The notes beneath the pieces were generated by a model. That model saw only the letters and a program-made list of their open reading frames with translations. It made no database searches and was not told the DNA's origin. A program made the translations under genes and the position numbers. A DNA stretch of 64,000 bases from Strongylocentrotus purpuratus (Eukaryota; Echinodermata; Echinoidea; Camarodonta; Strongylocentrotidae), in assembly GCF_000002235.5 (NCBI RefSeq), contig NW_022145604.1:29919857-29983856 (forward strand), in the 5' to 3' direction. Below are positions 34,126 through 43,496 of this stretch, piece after piece; within the stretch, counting starts at the first letter, position 1; every line of letters begins with the position of its first letter.

Positions 34126-35810
34126 TCTGGCTCTCAGCAAAATACACTGTCCCAATTAACATTGTGAGTTAATTCCAGTCCAGAAAAGAAAGTCAATGCA
34201 TACATCATGCTTACTATCAAAAAGACGCAAGGGATTGAGGCATTTGATCAGGTCTTCATTTCAATTTTCCTTTTGATTCTTCTGTTAGCATAGAGAGCTG
34301 CCATCTCGCTCTTTGACAGAGCAATTCAATCTCACCTATTGTCTGCATCGCCAGCTACTAGGGTCGAATGTTTGCTTGAAATAAACTGACTTTATCTTCG
34401 CTTCAGACACGAGCAGGGTCGGTTCACAATGAAGGCATGCCTCTCGCCAGAACCTGAGGATTACAGAGCAGTTTGACTTTCTCAGCCAATTGAGATCATC
34501 CTTCGGAGTATAACATCTGCACAGATATTTACCATGTTCTTTGGAAAGTTTGTTTAACTTAAGTCCTAGGACCCTTTTTGATATCTTTCCATTACGAAAC
34601 AGGTGATTGATGTATGTCCTCGCGATTCTTTAAGAACAGTGGCATTCATTTGATATGTTAAAAAAAATATATATAAATACCTTGTTTTCTGTAATAGAAA
34701 CAAGAGTATTATAGGCCTATTTTCAGGTATAAACTTTTCTCACAGTGTCTAATCTTACAAGTCATCATTAAATTCAACCCCATTTATCATTATCAGCATC
34801 TGCAGCATCATCATCATCAATTATCATCATCATCATCGTCAGACAGCTTTGTCTTCTTAAAGGAGTTGCCATGTGTTTTCTTCAACCTGTAAATTCTCAT
34901 TTTGCCTCCATTATTTGTTTTTTCTAAAAAAAGGTTGAGAGTATACGTATAGCTACTAGCTAGGGTTTTCCACCAGTCCGTTTTCCCTAAAATTGTGCCC
35001 CCATTCTGTTTCCTGTAAACTATTATGCCCCACTGCCAGTGAACCAGATGCAGTGCATGTCTTGAATATTATCTTGCTACAATGCCATTTTATTTCTTCG
35101 TCGTAAATGTAAGTGGGGTCCACCTCCTGGCCCCGTTGTTCCTTTAGTTGTCCATCCCAAAAGTGTGTTCTCCGCAAACTTGAGCACTTTGTTACTGTCA
35201 AACTAAGGAGTGTAACCATGGTGTAACGATGCAAGGATGCCCTCCCCACCACGCAAGGAACCATTTTCTCCATCATGTTATGTTAGATGAGAGATGTGTT
35301 CCATCTCGCATCCGGCAATCTCCCATCGTAATCCTGAGGGATGTAATCCTCTACCTCATCTGTCTCATCATATTACCTGGCGCAATGCTGAATAATGAAA
35401 CCAGCGTGTCTGTAGCTCGGAGGAACAGCATACCATCATCATCATCATCATCATCTGCATGTGGGTCTGCATGTAAAGTGCACTTGCGAAGGCCCTTCAC
35501 ATTTTCAATTTAAAGTACAGGACCATTGATTATAGTTCATTTCTTTAAATTTGAAAAATTATTAGGCGACTGAGCCATCAATCATGTTTAAAATAAAACT
35601 AAGGGTCACCCCCCCCCCCCAAAAAAAAGGTGTCTGATATCCATATATTAAAAAAAGGGCAGTTTTATCTTTATATACTAGTGTAAATTTAACAAAACAC
35701 GAAAATCAAACAGTTTCTGTGAACAAATATGAATATGTTTAGGGTGACATCATGGTATTTTCAAGATCTTCTTTAGCACTGCTATATTTGCCACATAATA
35801 GTGAGGTACA

Positions 35811-36730
35811 CAGGGTGCTACAAGAATTTTTTTCACCACTTGCCCTGTCGGGCAAGTGGGTTTTCAATTTACTTCCCCAAACAATATTTCCACTTGCCCA
35901 AAACTTTAAAGCGAAAAAGGACTCGAGGTTAAAGCATTTATTATCTCGTAATGATAAGTTAGTGTTTTAGATAGCAAATTAATGCACATACATGTACAGT
36001 GTAACTGTACTGAATAATAACCTAATATGTCAAAGAAAATGGTCAACAAAGGATGGTTGAAGGTTTAAAAAACGCATTTTATTGATTCTCCATAAATAAT
36101 CAGATTCACATTCATCTGATTTATATGAGCAGCGAGTTTTAAATAATATGTTCACAATCATTAACAGTCATTATGAATAAATATCAAACATTTGACTTTT
36201 TGTACTTACTAGAAAATCCCTGTTGTTTATTCCATTCCGATTCGCACGTGTTCATTTCCCTAGAATAATGACGTCATATTTGGCGTGATTCAACCAATCG
36301 GCAATCAGAGAATAGCAAAGGCCTGTCGGTGCGGCCTGCAGAGCTAGAGAGAGAGAGCGCGAATAAGCTCGCAGCTGGTACGATCGCGCTAGCTGTCTCT
36401 AGCTAGCTCACGGCCGGCCGTGCGTGGAGGCGTAGCGGCATTCATGGCTTGAAGTGTCACTGTTGCATGCGCGCTGAGCTAGCTGAGCTGGCTAGCTGAG
36501 CTGGCTAGCTGTCTGTGAAGTTTTTTCGAAATCGGAACGATCGCTTTTTTGCTTCTGGATTTTGACGACGGGTAAGAAGTTGACGGGTGAATGGTAGAGT
36601 TCTTGGACACTAGGAAATTACTGTAAAAGTATCACTTGCCCGAATCGGGCAAGTGATAATTTGATTTACTTGCCCGACGGCTCAATTTGGTTGCCCCGGG
36701 ACGTCGGGCAAGCGGGTTTGTCGCGCCCTG
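35811..36730 (+). mobile_element. hAT-like TIR element with CpG-rich promoter-like core
   Basis: The ends are CAGGGTGCTACAAG at the left and, complementing the right, CAGGGCGCGACAAA. Both are followed by CACTTGCCC/GGGCAAG palindromes (35843-35866 and about 36630-36715). GGTACAC occurs at both borders (35805-35811, 36730-36736). The core (36240-36575) is CpG-rich. It has a TGACGTCA site, an ACCAATCGG CCAAT-like motif, repeated GAGCTGGCTAGCT and a donor-like GACGACGG|GTAAGA at 36571. The core could be the transposon's own promoter and leader or a captured host promoter. No coding frame was recognised. Confidence 0.6.
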
Positions 36731-36808
36731 GTACACAAAATGATACATTTAATTTTTCTAATGATAGCAACATTAGAAACATATAAGATATGTTTCACTT
36801 TTCATTTA

Positions 36809-37201
36809 TTAAAGATAAACTTGAGTTCTGGTAAAAAAAAGAAAATGAATTCTCACAGAATCTAACGAAACTGTACACTGAATGTTCAAGATTACAAATA
36901 AATGTCATGTGCCAAACAATTTTGGAAGAAAATGTATACTGGCTGAGTAAGGAGCATAGAAAGATAAGGAAATCAAGGTAGTACTAGCCCAGACACCATT
37001 TGTGTTGTCCCATATACATCTTTCTGTGTACAGTGATTGTTACTTTACCAAGACTGGGCCAAATTTATGATGATTTTGATGACTCCAGAACCTTGCATTA
37101 CACACCAATGCTTACATGCTATATGATCAACTTTTCTGATCCATTCCACACCTTTTCTTTCACAATGCAATCGCATTACCAGAACTCGCCTTTATATTTA
37201 A
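36809..37201. mobile_element. TTAA-flanked MITE, GGTAAAGACCAG family (rearranged copy)
   Basis: The left part TTAAAGATAAACTTGAGTTC resembles 33265. The right part (36999-37201), with GTCCCATATACATCTTTCTG, TGGGCCAAATTTATGATGAT, CCAGAACCTTGCA and TTCACAATGCAATCGCATTA, matches 53950-54130. The middle (about 36850-36995) is unrelated. The right border is TTTAA. Confidence 0.6.
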
Positions 37202-38129
37202 TACACCCGGATGTCGATCTTCAAACTTTCATGAGATTCTGTTTTGAAGACTTAATTAAAGACCAGACAAAAGGCAACTTTTGCAGGTTGATCTACTCAA
37301 TTTGAAAAACCAAGATTTTATGAACAATAAGCTAAGCAAACAGAGCAGACAGTAGCTACTTAGTTCAAGTCTATACTTCATACAAAACAGTAAACAAACA
37401 AAGAAACAGCACTTGAAGATATGGTGCTTTGAGCAGGGAGAGGCAGGTGCTAAAATGGGGGCAAAAGGGGACTACCTGAAGATAACAGCTCAAGTACTTG
37501 AGTTAAAGATCAAAGAAGGATTTGGGGTAATGAATGCTAAATAGAGGGGTAAGGAGAGCCCCTTTGATGGGGTTAGGGGTGCTTTGTGGTCTTTGTGGGG
37601 GTGACAAAGATGAGGGCGAAATCAATAGGAGTTATTTACTTCCTTGGGACAATGAGGGGGAGGAATTATCGGTTTAGGGGTTTATTGTGCTTGGGATGGT
37701 TTATGTGCTTTGCAGGATTTTCTTTGATCTTTGCAACATGCAGCTCCTGTTTTGTAAGAACAGGATTATTAGATGTGAAAGGCAGTGTGTGAATGAATAG
37801 ACCATGTGCATGTTAGAAAGCCTCAATATGTTGTGAATGAGTGATGCAGTAGAAGAGGAGAGGAGAGCATTAGTGAAATAATTCTTGCCCTGTGAGGACA
37901 TAAGGAAAGCTATATCCTGAAGGTATACCTACAGTTTTGTGGCAAGCATTTTTCAGCTGGTTCTTCATCCTAAGTTCCGTTGCATTTGGAATTTTCATTC
38001 CTGGGAGACTTTGTTGCCACATGTTTACTCTCACACAATTTAGGTAAGGGTTTTATTTCCTCTTCAGAAAGTTCAATTGCTTTGCCTCCTTCTTTCCATG
38101 GATTTATAGTAGCCACCTTTCTTTAAAGG

Positions 38130-38285
38130 TTACCTGTCTACAGTGACCATGCACTTTGTCTCCGTCAAGAGATAAATGTATATTGTAAAACCTGTCTAGA
38201 AAGGCAACCTGCCTACTGTGGCCACTTTATGCATGTTCGTTTCTTGGGTGGCTTTATTAATAGACAGGTTTGACTGTACTATTTC
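38130..38285. repeat. Dispersed repeat (CCTGTCTA...GACAGGTTTGACTGT family)
   Basis: Contains TTACCTGTCTACAGTGACCA, AAACCTGTCTAGAAAGGCAA, CTGCCTACTGTGGCCAC and AGACAGGTTTGACTGTAC. The same family occurs at 10338-10525 and about 55533-55583. Short inverted motifs are present but no clear borders. Confidence 0.45.
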
Positions 38286-39568
38286 TACTGTCACAGGTAT
38301 CCATGTTCTATCCTGATCTTCCTCGAGATGAATGTTGGCATTTTGATAATTCTTTTCCACGGTATTTACTATTTAAAGGTAATACAAGGTTTTAGTATGT
38401 GGTCATGAATTTGGTTCAAATGAACATATTGGAAGCATATGCAATCCTACAATATTGAGTGATCGTTGTCGCGGTTGAAATCGTGTCTAAAGTTATGAAA
38501 TTGTGAAAAATTAACTCTTTGTGTTGTATAGCTCCCTCTGAAGGTCAATATATTAATTAAGCTATAAACAATTTTCTTGACTAAAATCGACTGATTAGCT
38601 ATTCCCGTTTGGAAATTATATATCACAACTACATATTCTGAGATTTTCATGGTCGCAGATACCATTGTACGACCATAGGCGCTATTTGAAATTTATCAAA
38701 ATTTACCGGGAGCACCGGTAAATTGTTATATTCAACTTATCTTCAAAGCAAAAGCGTTTTAGGGGCTTAATCTTCTAGTGCTTATAATACATCCACAGGG
38801 GCATCCACATATATCAAAATTGTAAAGAATCACTATCCACCCGATTTTCAAAATTTCCCAAAACTTTGTATTACCTTTAAAGTCTCCTTCTATCACTCCC
38901 TCTGCAACCATGATGTAGTGAAAGCTTTTAAGGTAACAATAAATGAAGTTCAGAAGCACTTGGCTAAGTTTGCTTTCCCAAATCCATTTTTATGACATGT
39001 TCATTAACTTCATTACATGGAAACTATGCCATGATGAATACAAAGTACATCAATTTGAAAAAAGGGTACTTACATGCACCAATATTTATTTCCCCATTTA
39101 AGCGTTTCATTCAGAAGTTCATCATGCGCTAAGCACGTAAAAAGAATCACAATACATTGCTTTTTCAGTCAGTGCGAACCTGAACAGTGCATGATCGAGT
39201 TATGTGCACATAATAATATCTCTCTCATGAAGAGATTGTTTGATCATGATTTATGTGTCGCCGTGTCTGAGCTTGGCTGGATGGAGTGAGCTTGAAGCAG
39301 TCAATAGGAAGAAAGGATCTTCCAATTACCCACAGGGTAATGGAAGCAAACATGCTAAGTTACCGTCCCTGTTTATGATACTCGAGCTAGATTTCAGCTT
39401 TTTGTGCTGTCTCCCATTATGGATAATTAGCTGTATATACGGTACAAATGTAGGTCTGAATACGATGTTGGCTACTTATGCTTCTTTGTTCCGAATGATA
39501 TATTTAGTTGTCTTTACAGTATATGTTACTTTTTCTTTAAAAAAGACAAAAAATACATTGTTGTTCTT

Positions 39569-39672
39569 TATATCGTCGTTTTCACGAAGTGACGGTAGTG
39601 AGGAAAATCGTAACGCAAAGTGAATGCAATTTTTTTTCACTACCGTCACTTCGTGAAAACAGCGACGATATG
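39569..39672. repeat. Foldback: 33-bp near-perfect inverted repeat
   Basis: The left arm TATCGTCGTTTTCACGAAGT (continuing GACGGTAGTGA) and right arm TCACTACCGTCACTTCGTGA (continuing AAACAGCGACGATA) pair almost perfectly around a loop of about 35 bp. The arms are CpG-rich. It may be a tiny foldback transposon. The frame 39240-39623 ends inside it. Confidence 0.85.
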
Positions 39673-41554
39673 TACATGAAAAGGCTAAAATGTTGACAGA
39701 TGTATAATTTCATCTAAAAATACATGTGTGATCATTATACTGGTACTTACAAATTCCTTTGTAAAACTGGGAAATGGCCTAAATATACAGTACCTTCATT
39801 ATTTAAAGAATCAAGACTACACGAAAAGACATGAAGAGATAATATAAGCTGTCATTTTCATGAATTGTATTATTGTGTGTAATTTTTCAGTATTTAGGTA
39901 ACCAAATTGTGAATATATCTATGATAAATGAGCCCATCGTAATCTGTATTATATGCTATCAGTCTCAATAGTCCGCCACAGTAGCTTAGCCTACCGGTAC
40001 ATGCACATTTAGGTACATGAACAAAAGTTGTATGCACATAGTTTCTGTCTATTTCCTCCTCTTGTGATTGGTAGGCCATAGAATACATCGGGGTCATGTC
40101 ATCCATAACCATACTGTATGTTTCATTCATTCATTCATACCAATCTTGATGCGCACCAAGCCAGGCATGTCAAGCATTCTTTTTATCTATGGTACATGAT
40201 TTGAATCGTTGGAATATCCCTCCTTATCAACCCAGCGAGCTGATAAAAACAGAGTGATTTACTCACTGACCCTGCATGTAAAGGAGATTAATGTAATGTA
40301 AAGGAGGTTGCTAATGGCTTGAGTAAGCTGATAAGTAAATGATGTAGACTGATAAGGTGTAGAAAAATCAACAAAGGAACCATCTTTAAAGTAAAATTGT
40401 TACAAATGTATTCGTTGAAAGTAGATTTACAGTTGGCGAAGAAGGCAATTTTTATGATTTAAAATTTCAGTAGTCTTTAATCTTTAGTTTCCACCATGGA
40501 AGTGTTATACTACAACTTTTTGAGCGCATACCATCAATATGTAGTCTTGAAGTTGCTTGATCGCTTATTGTAAGTTGGTTTTGCTCATGATTTTGTGACC
40601 ATAAGTGTAGATTTCAAGATGTCCTTCAAATTATAGGTGACATGATAGTGACAAAGATATAAAATGGCAATTCCATTTAGCAAAAAAAGCAATTTGTTTA
40701 CATTATTATTCTGACGACTTCTCTGTTATCACTTTGGTTGTATACATGTATGTGTAATATAAGCCCACCAGCCGCGCAGACATGCTTCTTCACACCTAAC
40801 CAATGGTCGTACTAAATTAGCCGGAAAACGACAACCTTGAGGCACAAAGACGAGCCCTTTTGAGTGACGAAAGAATACCTGATAATAACAACAATCATAA
40901 ATTACCCCCGTGGCGCAGGACCAATAATGAGGGAAGGAGGGGAAATAATTTGGGTTTAAGGGACCGTGAATGATGCGATAAATGTGACGCTGAGAACTAA
41001 TAATGGAATCTATTCTTGTCCGATTGCGGTTGTATTAGGGATGGCGTTGTCAATGTGCGACTATTGTCGGTGGATGTTATCTTAGTGCTGTATTGCTGTC
41101 TGGTAGGACTTTTCAATGCTGGTGTACACCTGCGCCTGTGTGTTTACAATGATTTTTAATGCTGTGATGTTGTCGTACTATATGCCTCGTGTGATAGTTG
41201 TTGTCAGAGTGCATGTATACACTCAATTGGGTGTTGCTTCTTTCAGATGGTTTTGCAGCGTTGTTTTTTCATGCATTCCTCTCATTTAATCTGAAAAGCT
41301 GTTTTATATTATATTTTGAGTTTATGCAGTGTAATATTATTACCAACTTACCAAATCATTGATTGCTTTAAACAAGCCTAATATAGTCAAACATGTTTAA
41401 TTGGTAACATCATAACCTGACAGCTACTGTTAATGGAAGATTGTTGTTTGATGAAATATTTCATATCATTTTTATACTAACTCTGCTATGATTTCATGAG
41501 TCTTTGAAATTTTTTCAACATTTTTGAATCATGTTATTTTTTATAAATATGTAC

Positions 41555-41960
41555 CGTAATTAACGTTGTATAAACTGCCCTCGTGTATTAACCGCACCCT
41601 TCTTTTTTGCCCTTTTTTTTTTTTTTTTTTGCAGACTTAAAAAACAGTAGAGGACCTAGGATAGAACCTTGTGGTACGCCAAGTAATAGAAGAAAAATTA
41701 GGAGAAATTATTATTATAAACTACATATTGAAATCTATCAGAAAGATTACTTTCAAACCAAGATGACAGACAAATTTGAGTGTTGTTCTAGTTTCCGAGT
41801 GGTGAGTCAACACACCGATTACTGAGCTGGGAGACAGTGCCAGGCATAGCGTCAGATGGAGGCGCATAAATCGCAACTTTAAAAAAAAAAAAAAAAAAAA
41901 AATTTTGACTTTGAATTTTTTTCGGCGCAAAACGGTGCGGTCAATACACCGTTAATTACG
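41555..41960. mobile_element. TIR element with an internal LINE-like fragment
   Basis: The left end GTAATTAACGTTGTATAAAC, then TATTAACCGCACCC, matches on the complement the right end GTAATTAACGGTGTATTGAC, then CGCACCG. A T-run (about 41611-41630) and an A-run (41881-41902) lie inside each end. Between them the plus strand encodes DLKNSRGPRIEPCGTPSN. GPRxEPxGTP is remembered as a motif in metazoan non-LTR retrotransposon polyproteins, so this may be a captured LINE scrap (moderate to low certainty). Confidence 0.5.
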
Positions 41961-42038
41961 TTATTGTAAATGATGCCAATTTGCCTAAGGAAATCACATA
42001 TTTTGATGTGGTGAGCTCCTTTTATTGATATCAGAATG

Positions 42039-42076
42039 GCGTGACGTACGGGACGCTGTGGTCCCGTACGTCACGC
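42039..42076. repeat. Perfect 16-bp-arm hairpin (GTCCCGTACGTCACGC)
   Basis: GCGTGACGTACGGGAC and GTCCCGTACGTCACGC are exact inverted copies separated by GCTGTG. A third copy, TGTCCCGTACGTCACAA, lies at 42229-42245 in the orientation of the right arm. This may be a transposon end or a regulatory hairpin. It lies about 340 bp upstream of a LYPD6 5' exon. Confidence 0.85.
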
Positions 42077-42419
42077 AGCACATTAATTACATTTAAAATT
42101 AATTAAAAAATTGGTCAGAACTAAAACTTTCCACAAATGAACTAGCCCATAATAGCCACAGACTCATACCAAAAGATAGCCATAAAAATAATTTCATCTG
42201 TTGTTATTTCTTGTTTAAAGTCTCTAAATGTCCCGTACGTCACAATCCAAATAGCTTGGACCTGCCCTTTAATAATTATAATAGACTTATCAAGAGCGCT
42301 AATATTTCAACAGACATTTCATCACAACATGATATATATCCCATTATACATGCAGTACATAATTTGTATTTTCCTCATGATTTAATCAATATCTCCATGC
42401 ATTTGTTTTCTTCATACAG

Positions 42420-42521
42420 ATATTGACTGCTACAGTATAATTACCTTCTACCAAGGCAAGATGTATGTCACAACACCATCGTAGAGGTGCTTCCATAACA
42501 TCCAGCAACTGGCAGATCACT
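42420..42521 (+). other. LYPD6: Non-coding 5' exon of the LYPD6-like gene with short uORFs
   Basis: A 102-bp segment lies between acceptor TTTGTTTTCTTCATACAG|ATAT and donor GATCACT|GTGAGTC. It contains two overlapping upstream ATGs. One encodes seven residues (MYVTTPS) and stops inside the exon. The other, if spliced to the next exon at 43298, gives a 36-codon frame ending at TAA just before the main start codon. It is placed just upstream of the coding exon. RNA evidence is not available here. Confidence 0.55.
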
Positions 42522-42780
42522 GTGAGTCTAGCTTAACTAGCCTTGTATTACTACAAAATCAATCTGACACGGTGCAAACTCATTTTATTAACATTGGGAC
42601 CAAGAATTGCAACCTAATTATATGGCAAAGTTATTGAAAAAAGTCAATAAGTTCTTCACTGTACATGTAGATAGTGCTTGCAAGTAGACTTGTAACTGTA
42701 CACCATATAGATGTTAAGTAAATTGTTTTTGTGTGGTGGTGGTTATTTTACCTGACTGCTAAGAAAGCATAAATGCCTGT

Positions 42781-42943
42781 AAGTAAGCAACCAGACGGCC
42801 GACGGGTTTACATGTAGGTCCTCTCCGAGGGACCTGGTAATGATGATTAATTCCTTACCAAAGGGCACTAGTGCACCACCTTGGTTTTGAACCCGGGTCA
42901 CCCGATTACGAGACCACTGCTCTACCGACTGAGCTATCGCGCC
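42781..42943 (-). mobile_element. tRNA(Thr)-like SINE
   Basis: The minus strand begins GGCGCGATAGCTCAGTCGG, then TAGAGCAGTGGTCTCGTAAT, and has a B box GGGTTCAAAAC. This is a tRNA-like head with a CGT anticodon loop, degraded at the anticodon stem. A non-tRNA body follows (GGTGGTGCACTAGTGCCCTT, GGTAAGGAATTAATCATCAT). It is a SINE rather than a tRNA gene, and a head fragment of the same family lies at 16005-16075. Confidence 0.75.
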
Positions 42944-43297
42944 TAAGAATTTTCAAATTTTTTCATAAGCCTTTTTGGTTAGCAATCTAAATTTAGATAT
43001 TGCAATGATTCTGCTTAGAAGATAGGTGGATTATTCTTATAAAATAACATAAAAACATTCTATTGAATGGTACAAATAATACAAATGCACAAGGTTCATA
43101 CAGGGAAGGATATGAGTTACATTGTTTGTATTGTATAATGTGCCAGAATCAAGATACATACAGGTACATAAATTTAAACAGATTTCTTTAAAAGAAGATT
43201 ATTTCATATGCTTACATAATTATGTACTTAAATGTAACTTACATGGGTGCTATTTAACTTTTAACAATTTATTTCATTTTGTCTTCAAATACCTCAG

Positions 43298-43496
43298 ACT
43301 GAATCTTCCCATCCTCCATACAACCTGACTCGCCACCCAGCGAGGGGGTAAATCCTTCCCATCATGCTCCCACCTACGCTCCTAGCGTGTGCGGCTGGTC
43401 ACATTCACTGGTTGTCATTGGTCATCTTCTTCCTGGGTATCATTAGCCTTCATGGTCTACCCACGGATCCACCTCTCATCTTCTCTTATGATGACA
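43298..43496 (+). CDS. LYPD6: LYPD6-like coding exon 1 (5' UTR to 43363, signal peptide)
   Basis: The acceptor is TCTTCAAATACCTCAG|ACTGAA and the donor is GATGACA|GTAAGTAT (GT at 43497). The first 66 bases lack an ATG. The start at 43364 (CATCATGC) opens MLPPTLLACAAGHIHW, followed by a hydrophobic stretch to LHG and then LPTDPPLIFSYDD. It ends after the first base of a codon (phase 1). The last 30 bases plus the donor are repeated twice more in the following 300 bp, at 43575-43610 and 43690-43722. Confidence 0.82.

Larger units (their letters stand above)
18407..42419 (+). other. 24-kb 5' UTR intron of the LYPD6-like gene
   Basis: A very long intron (inferred from the flanking splice sites) with no convincing coding exon. 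It carries SINE copies, a Helentron-like element, several TIR elements, purine-rich minisatellites, CAT repeats and a hAT-like element with a CpG-rich core, each listed separately. Long stretches such as 18407-19790, 22530-24780, 27000-27830, 28100-29200, 34150-35800 and 37300-39560 show nothing recognised apart from chance frames. Confidence 0.45.

Noticed and set aside
34956..35276. 106-codon minus-strand frame
   Set aside because: No domain recognised, overlapped by an equally long frame on the other strand; probably chance.
39240..39623. 127-codon hydrophobic plus-strand frame resembling a membrane protein
   Set aside because: Two T-rich stretches give the hydrophobic look, it ends inside a foldback repeat, and there is no recognisable family or splice context.
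42884..42943. tRNA-Thr(CGT) gene on the minus strand
   Set aside because: The anticodon stem is mispaired and it is fused to a SINE body; a fragment of the same head occurs at 16005-16075.
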